Source: Phlyctochytrium arcticum
Lineage: Eukaryota > Chytridiomycota > Chytridiomycetes > Chytridiales > Chytridiaceae
NCBI GenBank assembly: GCA_025602905.1
Contig: JAHLKI010000001.1
Coordinates: 2,728,001 to 2,792,000 of the forward strand
DNA length: 64,000 nt
Direction: 5' to 3'
Shown here: positions 33,912-47,949 of the stretch, piece after piece
How positions within the stretch are numbered: position 1 is the stretch's first letter
How the letters are laid out: each line of letters begins with the position of its first letter
Translations under genes and position numbers: made by a program
The notes under the pieces: generated by a model
Seen by the model: the letters and a program-made list of their open reading frames with translations, nothing else
The model's database searches: none
What the model was told of the DNA's origin: nothing

Positions 33912-36900
33912 TCAAATGGCTTTGCCAAAAGCCGTATTAGCCAATCCTCGACACTCTAAAGCAAACTGTTTGACCGCATCCTTGGTCCGTTTCAGTAACC
34001 GAGACCTGAGCAAAATGCATATCAGTCAGCACTCCTTGCTATAGGCAAAACAAACAAAACACAAACGTACCCAGCAATATTTTTAACAAATTTCGCCTTC
34101 TCAGCCTCGGTCACTCGTGCAATCATCGGATTCGGCAGCGACAAGGACGCAACCAGCCATCCCCTCGTCGCCTCAGGATACTTGATGACCAATTTATACA
34201 TCACATCCGAAATTTTATGGTCCATGGACAAGGGTTGCCGCCCAGCAATAGCGTCAATGATACAATTGACAAGATTTTGGCCCAGGGATTGGATGGTTCC
34301 CCGAATCAACGGCGCGAGTTCCGAGGATTCAAAGTCTTGACTTATAAAGTCGGTGAGGAAACGGAAGATTTCGGTGGCGGCAAAGGTGTCTTGGAGGTAA
34401 AAGCCGGGAAGGGCCAGTTGGGTGATGACGCGATGGAAGAGGTCGGGTGGAAGAGAGGTCAGTGCCCAGGGGCAATTTGTGGTATACTGTATACCAGAAT
34501 CAATAACATGATTGAACGAGAACCCTTCAAGGGGGGACAAGACTCACCCGTGTCAAAAGCCCAAAATATGAGCAAACCACATCCGGATACTGTGCCATCC
34601 CCTCCCCGGATGGCAAGAACCGCAATACCACATTCGAAATATCAATCAGTAGCCGCTGCAACTGCTGCCGCTCATCATCCTTCGCTCGGCCCGTTTGACC
34701 ATCCCCATAGGCCGTGGCTGTTGCGCCTGCCGAGTCGAGGAGACATGCGTGAGGGTGTTGCGCAAAGAGTTGTATGAGGAGGTTGACGAGGGCGGGGAGG
34801 TTGGGAGTAAAAATAGGTAACACGCTCCGAAGGGTTTCGTTGATGAAAGATGTGAGAGCCTTCATATATCAAAATTGAGCAAAAGTAGTTCCATTCACAT
34901 CAATGTAGGGTCATCCCGCACCTGCACAACGTCTTCATCTGCCCCAAAAAGCGTACACGTGCGTTGCGTAACCTCCCAAATAACGGCGGCCACATTCTGC
35001 AATTGTGGATCGGCACTCCCCGCTGAAGGCGGCGGACAAGTCCCCGCCAGCGACTCTTCTGACCCATCCAAATCCACCTCGGGTTGTTGTATGCCCTGAC
35101 AGCACGCTTTGAGGTATCCGTACTGGTGGAGTACATTCTCTTTTGATTCTTCTATGTTCTAAATCATAACTGTCAGCGCACTCTTTCCCCATAAACCATG
35201 AAAAACAAACCTCGGCGGCAGCCTCAATGGCAATTTTCAAGTCTCCTATTATAACACCCAGAACTTTCAAGAGTCTCGGCAACATGTGGGCATAAGGAAC
35301 ACGTTGAATCACATTCGTGACCGCCTTGACCAATCTCGATTTATCCGTTGGCTTGAAAAAAAAAACCCCCCGGAAGTTTCAATCATCTCAATACCACACA
35401 TTGCCAAAAGACTAATTCCCAAACCTTTAACCGCGGCCCGCATAGCTCCCATACATCCACGAGCATATCGATCCCGTCCACCAATTTATCCCGGCACACA
35501 TCGCATACAACCAGCAGACTATGGACGGCCGAAGAGACATTGACGCCGTACTGGACAGAGAGAATCAGGTACTGGAGGGCCAGGCCCAGTTGGTGGGAGT
35601 TCAGGTCGAGCCAACTCGCGTATGATCCTGTGCTAACAGTGTGAGATATGACGAAATGCAAAAAAAAAGGGTGGAACAAGACACAAACCGATTAACCGCG
35701 CCATAGTCGATTTCACCCTCGAGTACTTTTCAGGTGGAGTAGAACTCAACTTTCCCAAAAACTCATCTCCAAACAACCGCGCAATCTGCTCATCACAGGG
35801 GTCAACCGCATCACTGATCGACTTTATCGAAAAGAGAATTGATTCCAGGTCTTCGGGGCTAGCTGCGCCGACTTTGACGGCATCGAATTTGGATATGACG
35901 AGAGGGATCAGGTAGGCTGTCATATCTTCCCGGAGGATACTGTAGCAGGCCAGTAGAACCTCGGAGCAGTCGCGGCGGTAAACCAGGAAGGCATCCTTCA
36001 CATCTAAGATTCTCTAGTATTAAAACCCACTGATGAGTCTTGAGACCAATGACCGTACCGGCTGTCCAGCAATTCCATACAGCCTCGGGCGGAAACTGGA
36101 GTTTTTCCCGTACGATATCCACCAGCCGGGCAAACACCTGAGCAGCCGTTGTCGTAATAGCAGCCGTTTCATTCCGGTTCAATTTCGTGCCCGGGGAAAT
36201 ATTGACGACATCCAAACCCAAATGGGTGGCAGCACCCGCCATGTCGTTGCCATTGCCAAACATGACGGGCTGGCGCGTCACCGAGTGGGTCAGAATAGAT
36301 GAGACGTCTTGGAGACTTCCGCCTTGCAAGATCCCAGTCCCTTCCAGCTCCTCCTGGAACAACGCCCAAAAAGTCACTGGAAGCTCCCTAACCGCACAAA
36401 AAAAAATCAGGCATGATGAACAAAATGATTCCTTTGCAACTTACGAGAGGGTCTGCTCGGGGCCAAAATACCCCGGAAAGCCCGTACAAGCCAGCATCAT
36501 ATCCAGATATGTCCGCATCTGCTCTTGATGTATGTGCGTAATCAGATTGCCATAAAAGCTCTCGCCAAACTCCACCATAAGTCGACATATGGGTCTAGCC
36601 GCATCTTCGTCCTGTTCTAGAAAACATTTTAAGTTGCTGGAGGACGCTAAAAGTAACGTAACGGCAAGTACCATTTATGGCGCGTTTAAGTTCGGCCGGG
36701 ATCCATCCTATGGTAAGGGTATTCAGCATGGTATCCAGGATGGACTGGGAGTAGGCTTTGATGCCGCGGTGGGTGATGAGTTCTATCAGGGTATCTATCG
36801 CGGGTTCAAACGTTTCCGGGTTGGGAATCAGGGCAATCACTTTTGTCATCATTTCTCTCATGGATCTATGAATCCCAAGCAACATTCCGATCAGCTTAGG

Positions 36901-37965
36901 CGAGTTTTTGGCAGAAAAGAGTGAAAATCTTTACCCAATGGGCACGTCATACTGAACCCAGCTTTGGAGGCACCGAAGTGCTTTTTGTTGTAGGTCGGTA
37001 ATAGCCGATTCCGTCGTCCCGCAGCTCGCCAAATCAGGACTGAGGACGTACAGTATACGGCGAATAGCCGCGTCAGTTGCCTCATTCACTTCTTGCTGCA
37101 CTTTTGCCCTAATATACCAAAACAACAAAAGAAAGAGAAACAAAAAATCATCAACAATCATCCCATATTCTCACACCCAAAAACCCTCACCGGACGCGTA
37201 CTTTCGTGACGGTGTCAAATCCGCTTTCCGGACTTCCTCAGGCACAATCGTCAAAAACTCCAAAATGAGGTGCTGAACAGCCACCCCTTCATCCTGACTA
37301 CCCGCCTGTTGCATTTGACCTTCAATAGCTTGACTCGCAGATGTGATGAAATTATCCCATTGGCCTGATTCATCTCGAAGCGCACATTGGACCAACTAGA
37401 TGTTTAAAACCCCATCAGTTTTTCTTTATGCAGATGATGATGTGTATTGAGTATATACGTACCGCAACACACAACTTTGTAGTGACAAAGGACGTTCCAC
37501 CCGTACTCCGCAATAGCCCACTCAAAAGCTCATCCCGTAATTGGGGTAATTGTTCTCCCGACAGCGTAAACCTGCATCACCCATTAGATCCAAGTACACG
37601 ACCACCCTCACTAAATCATTTAGTTTTTACCAGTCCCTTGCAATCTTGATCTGAAACGTTAATGCACCGAAAAATTGGGAATAGGATGACTGTTGAAAGG
37701 CAAGATCAGCCATTTTCGATCAATGAAATGGTGGAAAGTCCGGACCTGTGATCTAAGCAGTTGGGAGGCGATTCCCCAAGCCGAAGGTTCCTTTTGCATA
37801 TGTTGCAGCCATCCCTCTATTATCTTCTTTTCCTCATTGGGTGTTTGGGGATCATACAGTTGGTGAATGGCCTAATTACAAAACAAAGATCGTAAGTTTT
37901 GGAGTGACTATCGAGGGATGCTTATAAGCCGTCCTGCGTACCTGCTCCACTTGTTCTACGGACAT
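33912..37965 (-). CDS. IPO13: Importin-13 / Kap122-type karyopherin
   Basis: Nuclear transport receptor of the importin-beta superfamily, 1032 aa in 16 exons (37965-37942, 37871-37746, 37689-37631, 37571-37463, 37395-37202, 37108-36935, 36865-36672, 36616-36445, 36387-36059, 36003-35689, 35627-35425, 35351-35211, 35158-34922, 34859-34548, 34486-34071, 34005-33912), all phases closing. Diagnostic N-terminal HEAT repeats: IHQLYDPQTPNEEKKIIEGW, AWGIASQLL, SQFFGALTFQIKIARDW, TTKLCVA, then EFLTIVPEEV and LQSWVQYDVPIG, which follow importin-13 order closely. The middle and C-terminal repeats are consistent. Importin-13 moves cargo both ways (e.g. Mago-Y14 in, eIF1A out). Several donors are non-GTAAG (GTTTGT, GTACG), as elsewhere in this genome. 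Confidence 0.9.
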
Positions 37966-38210
37966 TTTGTTTTGGGGTAATGGGATGGCATAAAGTTGTT
38001 TTATTTGTTGTCAAATGTTTCGTTTTGACGACGAACTTTTGCTCTCGTCATGCTGTCACTCGAACCTGGCGTTTTATTTGTAATTGGGAGGGCGTCCCAA
38101 GTTGTGAACAACGACGATAGATATGATAGATGAATCAAAAAAATGTATGAATTGTCCAAAATAAATACAAGTTTCAGAGAGTTCGATCCTGGTAGATGTA
38201 AAAGAAAAGA

Positions 38211-40390
38211 CTATGATGATTCGGAGGAGGCGGCGAGCTCCTCGCGGATCCAGCTAAACGTCTTTTCGGCTTCAGCTCGGCGCAACCAAGCGCTAGCACT
38301 ACCCCCGTTACAGCAAAAGTCTCCGAAACCCTCATCATCAATGACAACAATCTCCTTGCGCCCACCGGCAATATCGACCCATTCCTCGCCACTGCGGTCT
38401 TCACCGACAAACATGCGCTTGGAACCTTCCTCGCCGGCACAGAGGACCACGGCCAGACCGGCCAGATGCCCGGGTTCTCCACGTCGGACCCAGCCAATGG
38501 TTTGCGGGTGATCAAAGTAATCGTCCTGGTCACCATAGGCGAAATGGACGCGGGCCTTCATGATGTTGCGGATGGCTGGAGCGGCTGATGCGGGAACGGG
38601 GTTCTCACCACCAATGCCGTAAATGTCTCCGTAAAAGACGCAAGGGTATCCGTCGCGGCGCAACAGGGTGAGGGCATAGGCTAATGGTTGGAACCAGTGA
38701 AGAACCCATGAAGCAAGAGACTCTCCAGGTTGGGTATCGTGATTGTTCTAAACGATAGTATCATTAGCCACGGCTACAGATTGGAGGAATGTGACTCTGG
38801 GGACATACCACAAAGGTGACGGCGTGCATAGGGTGAGCCTGCACCAACGTGCCATCAAAGATCTTGCGCATGTCATAGTCCTTGCCCTTTTGGGAGGCTT
38901 CGGCGAGATTAAAGTGAAATGGGACATCAAAGAGCGACAGCTTCCAGTTGTGGACATCAAGGTATTCCTCAAGATCCTTCATCGAGTTTTTCCACTATTT
39001 AAAATACAAGTGAGTTAGTTTGTCAAAGTCACATCAATTACCAAGCAAACTCACGTATTCAGCGACAGCAAACAAGTTGTTTCCAAGCTCGGTGTTTTTG
39101 CGGACATGCTCCAGTAAATCAGCCATGAAATGCGCGTCAATGTGCTTGACGGCGTCGAGTCGGAACCCAGACAAGCCCAGCTCTTTGGTAACCCATACAG
39201 CCCAATCTTTCAGGTCCTTGTCTACTTCGGGGTGTGCCGTGTCAATATCCGCTCCCATCAAATAGTCATAGTTGCCATTCTCATCATCTACATGGTCAGA
39301 CTTTTCCAATGATTGAGTTAGTATTCAGGTTCATACCTCCCCATACATTCTCCCTTCTAATCTCACTAAGCCATCCAACAACCATAAAATCCAAGTCCAT
39401 AAACCACTATGCTCCTCGCCCTCGCTGCGCTCGGGCTCGTCGAAATGTTCCCACACCCGTTTGCCCTCCTCGCCCTCGCTACGCTCGGGCCCGTCGGGAG
39501 CCGCGCTCCGCTCGCCATTTTTCCCGTGGGAAAATGTCTCGCTGCGCCACACCTCCCTCCGCTCGTCAAGGAAAAATGACTCACTACGCCAGGCCCTCGG
39601 CCTCACTTCGTTCGGCCTCGGTCGTTTACTCACCCAATATTTGCCATCGCCGAGAATGCGGTAGATGCCTTGACGTTTATTAGCGGCATTAAAATCAATG
39701 CCCGTGAAATGAAAGTGTCTCCATTGCAGAGCAGAGTATTTTTCACCGCGTCCAGGAAACGTAAATTTCGTCCATCCTTTCACTTCCTGTTCACCCGAGA
39801 TTTCATGTTCCGTATTGTCACGCGCAACTTCAACGGCCTTAAACGTTTCCGTCTCGTCGGCGCCCAGCTTGTGATTGAGAACCGCGTCGGCGTAGACGTT
39901 GATGCCCTTGGATTTGACAGTTTGGATGGCGTCTTTAAGCTGATCTTTTGTGCCGTATTTTGTGGGGATGCAACCTTTTTGGTCAAACTCGCCCAAATCC
40001 CATAGGTCATCTTTAAATGATTGGTTAGGTATGAAGTTGAGCGAAATGGATTAAAAGAAGGAAATAAAGCTTACAGACTGCGTAGCCAACATCGCTGGGT
40101 CCTGAGCCTTTGGTGGGAGGAGGAATCCATACGGCGGTGATGCCGTGTTCGCTCAGATCTGTGGCAGCATCCTTCAAGCGAGCCCAGTGCTTTTGGTCAG
40201 CCGGGACGTGCCATCTGTCGTCAAAATTCTGTCAGTCCGTGTATATGTCTGGATTATTCCACCGAGAAACTCACTCAAAGTACTGCATCATGGTCCCGTT
40301 GAGGGGCACGGACTCATTGTGATGTGTCTGGCGCCGCTTGAGCGCAAAGGGTGGCGGCGGCAGCTTCTTTTTCGTTGTTTCTTCAGGCAT
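38211..40390 (-). CDS. Cytosolic alpha-amylase (GH13)
   Basis: Exons 40390-40275, 40214-40075, 40010-39634, 39300-39055, 38994-38809 and 38747-38211 give 533 aa. No signal peptide, so an intracellular enzyme. GH13 landmarks: YADAVLNHK (region I), GFRLDAVKHI (region II, nucleophile D260), FAVAEYW (region III, acid/base E292) and FVNNHDTQ (region IV, D359), plus GKYWSDHVDDENGNYDYLMG, like the GH13_5 amylases found in bacteria and some fungi. Hydrolyses alpha-1,4 glucan, here probably glycogen or imported maltodextrin. The third intron (39633-39301, 333 nt) is five times longer than its neighbours and holds a repeat insertion. Start and splice phases are unambiguous. Confidence 0.9.
39412..39625. 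repeat. GC-rich repeat insertion inside an amylase intron
   Basis: Two near-identical 31-bp copies (39412-39442 and 39466-39496, CTCCTCGCCCTCGCTRCGCT...) followed by degenerate copies around CGCTCCGCTCG, CCTCCGCTCGTC and CACTTCGTTCGGCC, each a short self-complementary CGCTNCG-type motif. Non-coding; looks like a small mobile or hairpin element. Confidence 0.6.
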
Positions 40391-40754
40391 GTTTTTGTGT
40401 CAAGTAGCGTCGTGGACGTCGCCAAAAAGTAGGTGGAAAGTAGGTGGAATTGTTGTCAAGATGGAATTTCAGAGGGTGGAAATGGAATCTCGCAGATCTT
40501 CGGAAAACCTTGTGCCTCGCCGCCCTCCGATTACCACCCGCGTCATCCACCATGACATCACTAGAACTGCATTTCGAATCCCGCTGCCTCCCGCCTTTTT
40601 TATATTTTTTACCGGCTGTGCGTTTCTCGCTGGAGCCCTGGAGCCAACGGCATTCTCTTTGGGCAAAAGAAATGAGATTTACATTGGATTTACAACCAAA
40701 AAGTCTAGAAAAAACGTTTGGAGAAAAGAAGACAAGTAAAGTACGGAAATGGCT

Positions 40755-42386
<1,632 letters not shown>

Positions 42387-45349
42387 GTTTTTTTTGTGGT
42401 GGTGGTGGTTGTTGTTGTTAAAAGAAGGTGGTTTTTCAGGAAAGCAGAAGGGTGAGAAGATTGCCGAGTGAGATGGGGAGTGGATGGGCCTACAAAATCC
42501 GTAGCAAAAGCAGTTCTTTTCCCCGCGTGACTCAAGCTCTTGATGTCATCCTTCAAAATATGTGGTGCTATACAGGCGTTGAGCTCGAAGCGCGTAATGT
42601 GACCCCTTTACGTTCAGTCACAACCCATTTTCGGACTGGAACAATACCGATTGAGAACAAAGTAGGTCTAAAGGGGGCTCAGAGGCATCGTTTTAAGATG
42701 CCCGGATTATTTATGATTTCGTTGCAAACTTCAATGCAAAGTCAGTCGTTCGCCTCAGGTTCGCCTCAGGTTCGCCTCCCACAACCGTCACCTTGATGGT
42801 TTACAACGAGCCATCGCCCTGCATGAACTTTCTTCGCATAACGTTCTCAATGTTCCCGGGAATTTTAACTATTGAAAGCAGACACCCTGCTTATGATTCA
42901 AATGCTAATCGCCGCCAGCATTTGACGAGACGTCCGTATAAGAAGCGAACATCAAACCCATACGGTACGATGAAGAGAAGCTCCTGCATCCACCTTTGAA
43001 AAATAGAGATATGCATTCAGAAAGAGAGAGGGAGAGAGAGAGAGAGAACGGGGCCCGTCCGGGTGGCAAAGAATGGTCTGGTCTGTGCGGAATAAAGTAC
43101 GTCCAAACCCGGGTAAGGGGGGGTGTCACGGTAAGATTTTCAGCTCAATCGGCCGACCGCGGCATCGCCCAATACGGACATTTCCGTGCCTGTTTGGTCC
43201 TAAAATGGGTTTAACTGGGTGAAAGGGAAGGTGAAGGATTGAGGATTTGGTATTTAAGATCCTCGGCGCTCTGACCCCGAAATCGCCTTTGAGTTGTAGT
43301 GCACGCTCAATCAAGGGGTTTTTAGCAATGGCATGAAATCAGCGTGACAGCGCTCACCCATTCCGGTGCACGCCTTTGGAGAGTGTACGTTGGAAGAATA
43401 CGGTGAGATCAATCGTAATAGATGTTCAGGATCTCGATTCAATCTTCCATCAAGTTGTATGTCAGATACAGCCTGAACCAAACATTTCATTGTTCAGGTC
43501 CTGGACAATCAACTTATAGTGGGATTGCCGAGCACACCGAGTTTCGCGGGAAGCGTGGGAATATTCGAGCTCGGGCCCGCGTGCTAAAATACCCCTGGCC
43601 GCAAAATCCCGAAATTCCGCGGAATCAAGGAACTTGCTCTGCTGGCCCATGAAAATGCATGAATATTTCATCCTTTAAATTATAGGTAGAGCTGCAGCTC
43701 TGTAAAGCCCCAAAAATTTGTGTGCTGAGTGCTTCCACACTAAGAGGCATCGCAAAAGATCCCTTACGTTAGGTCGGCCTCGGCCTCGGCAAACTGGGCC
43801 GGATAGAAAGCGGACACGGAAGACAATGAAAAAGAAAAGTGGAGGAGGGGAACAGGAACGGGCCCGGCTTTTATAGGGGTTTTTGGCTGTGGCGCGGGCT
43901 CAGGTCAGGCGGCTGGAAAAAAGTAAAAAAGCATCTTTCCGGAAGGGAGATGATTGGCTTGCCACTTTTCATGTGATCTCCATGGTGTGCGCAGACCTCT
44001 AACGCTCCGTCGAGCAAATTCTCGAACAGGAAAACCTTTCGGGCATTCGTATGCGAGTGGCCACCTCAATCCTGATTGATATTAGCGCAGCACCCAGAAT
44101 TCTCAAACGCCAGAGACATATCTCGGCGGTGTACCACACTTGCTGGGGACACCTGTTCCCGACTGGCATGGTTTGTAGGACTGTGAAAGGAGAGTTTCAG
44201 CTTGAGATTCCCAATCTCCGCGTCCGGAATCTACAAGAGTTCCCACGCGACGACAGCACGAGTTGGGTGATACTATGGCGAAGAGCAAATGCATAGCCAC
44301 TGGAGGTGCACACAGGTTAGTGCCTGGGTAGGTGCACCAGGAACAGATGGACAGCTTTTGTTTTTGCGAAGTGGGCAGAGGTGACATCCGATATAACCAG
44401 ATGCTCGTGCGTAATGTTTCATTGCCATAAAAATTCCATCCGTGTAAATGAAAGGAAATTTATGAGTGAAAAGCTCTTTTGTTCTAGATCCTTTCACGCT
44501 TGCCGCAAAATCTTAACTTAGGAGTAAAATTCTAGAATAAATTCTAAATGTCGATCTGAATCTCAGGGTAAAAAATTTACGGAATAACTGAGTTCAGCAC
44601 TAGCCCGATCCACCAAAGTGTAAGTACTGTCTTAGTAGATGTTACTTGTGTAATTTAGCAAGATCTCTTCCGCTTTCTAAAGTCAATCCGCTCCGCTGCA
44701 AGTTGGTGCGAACATTGCGCAGTATGGAAGCATCCATCAATAATTCTTAGAACGCAAGGATCCTTCGATCGGATCTGGGTGTGTTTGAGAACGGCAAACA
44801 TTGAAGTTTGAGCTAGCCTAAATGGTTACATGTTGGCCATTTCCCCAGATCCAACGATTAAACCAGATTATGGTAATTTCGGATGGCATTTGTTTTCTAA
44901 CATCAGTCACTACTGGATCGTACTGATACGTCAAATTCCTTTGCAAATGACTACCTCGGGGAAAAATGGCAGCTCAACTGATTTCAATACCTAGACAGTC
45001 GCCCAGATGATTTTTGGATTCTGCCACTCATTCATATGAGCAGGAAATGATACGGGATAATGATATGGACTGGGCATTAGTAAGTGGAGTCCCATGTGGT
45101 AGCAGCAATAGCAGGGGGTGACCACTGCTTAGATATTTCAATGCTGGGACAAAGACTTTAAAACTGGCATTGGACAGCAAAGTTTTATGTACAGTATTAG
45201 AATTGAAGTATTTACAAATTAGGGGGGTATCAACAAATTAACTAATTTAAAAAAAAAGATTATTAGGTATCTACATCTATGGGTATAAAGAATAAAGAAT
45301 AAATAAGGGGGGTATAAGAATGTACAAATAAGTAGAAAAGAGAAATATT
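42387..45349. other. Gene-poor spacer with small repeats
   Basis: About 3 kb without a gene I can support. Visible items: a GGT/GTT run at 42398-42420, three tandem TTCGCCTCAG units near 42748-42778, a GA-rich microsatellite at 43019-43048, and a TATAAAAG on the minus strand near 43868-43876 followed by a short 41-codon frame that may be chance. 44500-45340 is AT-rich and empty. Confidence 0.5.
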
Positions 45350-46380
45350 TACATGGGAAACCCTTGTCCTCCCCACACTATTTGCCCGGGACCAGCCCGG
45401 GTGTGGGGGGTAAGAGGGGGGGATAGATACACCCTTTTCCTCCCCACACTACTACCCGGGACCAGCCCGGGCGTGGGGGGTAAGAGGGGGGAAGGGGAGA
45501 GGGGGGCGGAATTAGGGGAGGGGGTAGGTACAGCGGAAGTAGTGGAGATGGTGGTGGTAGGCACAGGTTGTGGTATATGTCGACCGGCCAGCGGCGTATG
45601 TACAAGTTGATGGATAAGTACAAATATGTACAGTAATTCAGCCGTTCCCGAGAGCGCCGACGCCAGGGCGGATGTAGATACAGTCGTAGTAGTGGCGTTG
45701 AGGGGAATGGGTATAGGCCGCGGTGTGTGGTGGAGGGGCATATGTACAAGTTGATGGATAAATAGAAGTATGTACAGTGATGCAGCCCGTTGCGAGGGCG
45801 CCGGTGAGAGCGGCATGGCCAGGCCATAAGATGGTGGTTTCCGTGTCATAGTGGTAACTGATGATCCCGACGGCGGAGGAGGATATTCTGTTGGTGTTGC
45901 CAGCAGCTGGTAGCGGGTGGTGTTGAACTTTCGGGCTTGTGATGACAGTGGTTGACAAATGGATTCGCCAACGTTGCATAGATGGGGAGATGTTGCCACG
46001 ATCATAGTGGATGGAGAGGTGGCCGAAGTCGTTGGTGGCTTGAGGGATAGTTGATATTGGCCAATCGGAGGGCATAATGTGTGGACAGCGACGTGGACGA
46101 CAGCTCGTGATGCTGGCATATGATGCGTCTTGCGTTTGTGTTTGGTGGAGATGGCCATCGGGCGGTGGGGAGGGCAGCAGCCAGGGCATAGAGTAGGAAC
46201 GGCGACGTTGGCGGCAGCTGAGGAAGCTGGCATAGGATGCTTCTCTTGCTTGGTTGATGTAGCCATCGGGTAATGGGAAGGGCAGCAGCCAGCGTATGAT
46301 GTGTAAACAGCGACGTTGACGGAGATGGCAGACGGCGATGCAGAAATAGGATGCGTCTTGGGTATGGTTGATGTGACCAT
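45349..46380 (-). CDS. Repeat-built Thr/Pro/Ser-rich hypothetical protein
   Basis: A 343-codon open frame from an ATG at 46380. The N-terminal part is three imperfect ~36-residue repeats (pattern M-x-S-T-K...P-M-P-A-S...N-V-A-V-x-T-L-C-P-G-C-C-P). The rest is Thr/Ser/Pro-rich with two LIHQLVH repeats. A TATA box and conserved promoter lie upstream. A second frame is open over most of the same stretch, which is expected of GC-rich repeats, so coding is not proven. No family recognised. Confidence 0.35.
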   Translation of the reverse strand: MVTSTIPKTHPISASPSAISVNVAVYTSYAGCCPSHYPMATSTKQEKHPMPASSAAANVAVPTLCPGCCPPHRPMAISTKHKRKTHHMPASRAVVHVAVHTLCPPIGQYQLSLKPPTTSATSPSTMIVATSPHLCNVGESICQPLSSQARKFNTTRYQLLATPTEYPPPPSGSSVTTMTRKPPSYGLAMPLSPAPSQRAASLYILLFIHQLVHMPLHHTPRPIPIPLNATTTTVSTSALASALSGTAELLYIFVLIHQLVHTPLAGRHIPQPVPTTTISTTSAVPTPSPNSAPLSPSPLLPPTPGLVPGSSVGRKRVYLSPPLTPHTRAGPGQIVWGGQGFPM

Positions 46381-46460
46381 CGGGTAGTAGCAAGGGGTAG
46401 TAGCCAGATTGGTACCAGTATTGATAGAGGTGCTGATAATGGTAGGTATTTTTGAAGCCA
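45360..46460. repeat. Three nested tandem-duplication families
   Basis: Copies of ~106-114 bp begin near 46156, 46262 and 46376 (shared GCCATCGGG). Copies 144 bp apart share GTACAAGTTGATGGATAA (45600 and 45744). Copies ~71 bp apart share CCTCCCCACACTA and the palindrome CCCGGGACCAGCCCGGG (45368 and 45439). Confidence 0.75.
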
Positions 46461-46502
46461 AGTGGGGGATTTGATGAAGCCGGGGGTTGCGAATCCCCTC
46501 GG

Positions 46503-46700
46503 CTTTTATAAGAAAAATCCCCGCATCCCTCCCTAGGCATGGTTAAATCGTCCGATGTCAATGTTTCTTGCGAGAACCTTCCAAGATCCTCATTGCTCGC
46601 TTTTTGCCAACCACCCGATAGACCACGAACGATGGCGGGCCTGCGTATGGTTAAGATTTTGAGGGTTAAGGCATTATGCGATTCAACGCAATGTTTGGCT
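46503..46700 (-). promoter_or_regulatory. Promoter module, minus-strand copy
   Basis: Read on the minus strand it has TTAACCCTCAA, TCTTAACCAT, AGGCCCGCCAT, CAATGAGGATCTTGG and finally a TATA box CTTATAAAAG (46503-46512). The same elements in the same order lie on the plus strand at 47660-47850, so this is one arm of a mirrored promoter pair. It drives leftward, towards the repeat-rich frame ending at 45349. Confidence 0.65.
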
Positions 46701-47659
46701 TATTTGAGGGATACGCGTCGCGCCAGATCTTAACTGGGATCTGGGTCTGAGGGTCGTTGCTACGACATACGTTCAGCTTTGCTAAGTAGGAAAGAAGCAA
46801 GATATTTTTGGGTTGACCAATGGGAAGCCTGGAAGGTATTCAAAGTTGTGTAAACGTTTCACGTCACGGATTATCCGTCAGTTCGGAAAAGGGGTCCTTG
46901 GTGATACATTTTTTAGATTATGACAGGAATGCTATTCATTTTATTTGCTCGACCGTACGGATAAAGTACCAGACGTATGGTAAGAAATAGGCATTGCTGC
47001 GAGATCGTGAGAAAATTATGATTTGATGTCCATCCTGATTGGACCGCAAAGAGTTAATTCGTGCGGGAGAAGGCATTCTATGGGATTTATATTTTTACAG
47101 GGTGGACCACAAGACTTATGAGGTTGTCAAGGCCCGTTGCTTACGCGAGGGAGATGTGTGCATGGCGTTATCAAGAAAGCACCCAGGATCTATTGTAAAT
47201 CAGTCTTTTTGTTTAATGCAGTGCTCGCAGGTGAAATTAGCAGAGATTCCGCGCTATGATGCAGATCTGGCATCAACAAGAAGAAATGCGCTTGGCTGAT
47301 CGCAGTTATTCCTACTCATGCCTGCATATATTCAATCTTAATTTTAAAAGTTCACAACCCGACAAATGTTTAAGATCCTTGGTAGCGGTATCAGCAGTTT
47401 ATCACATTCATCCATTCGTTGTTTTCTCACGGCCCTCGCAAACGTATCATCTTACTACCACTTCTGATTATAAGATTGAGCCATACCAATGTGTGCGCAG
47501 CAAGGAAAAATAACATAGGTTCAAAAGAAGGAAGTAGAAGCAACCCTTTTTGCGAAAGCTTATTTGGATCCTGACGTAAAATATATCCGCGTGTTTCGAC
47601 TAAACTAGACGATCCTCAGATCCCAGATCCCGAGACTTTAACTCAGCGACAAAACCTTC
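46701..47659. other. Spacer between mirrored promoters
   Basis: No coding or RNA feature that I can support. Confidence 0.5.
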
Positions 47660-47850
47660 TGTCAAATCACACAATGGATTTAACCCTCAATTTCTTAACC
47701 ATGTGTAGGCCCGCCATAGCTCGTTCCAGATCTGGCCAATCAATGAGGATCTTGGACATTCTCACAAGTCGACCCGCATAAAAAATCAACATGGGCCCAT
47801 CGGATCATGCATCGGGAGGGATTTGCGGACTTCTCTTATATAAGAAGGTA
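47660..47850 (+). promoter_or_regulatory. Promoter module, plus-strand copy, upstream of PAM2 gene
   Basis: Elements TTAACCCTCAA, TTCTTAACCAT, AGGCCCGCCAT, CAATGAGGATCTTGGA and a TATA box (47837-47843, TATATAA) occur in the same order as in the module at 46503-46700. The TATA lies 107 bases before the start codon of the PAM2-motif gene. Confidence 0.65.
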
Positions 47851-47949
47851 CTGTTGACTCCTCTCTAGCTAAAGCAGAAAACAATTGGCTGTTCGACTTC
47901 TAGCGATTTGCCAATTCAAACCATCCACCCTCCTGTCACCTACTTTACA

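Noticed and set aside
42428..42796. A 122-codon frame upstream of the protease
   Set aside because: No motif and a tandem 10-bp repeat at its end; looks like chance.
43868..43876. Promoter for a 41-codon frame at 43758-43633 (minus)
   Set aside because: TATAAAAG is present and resembles the mirrored promoters, but the frame is short and has no support.
45638..46561. A 307-codon minus-strand frame overlapping the repeat-rich candidate gene
   Set aside because: Open mainly because of GC-rich repeats. The frame chosen has an ATG downstream of the TATA module and regular protein repeats; still only one of the two could be real, so the chosen one is given low confidence.
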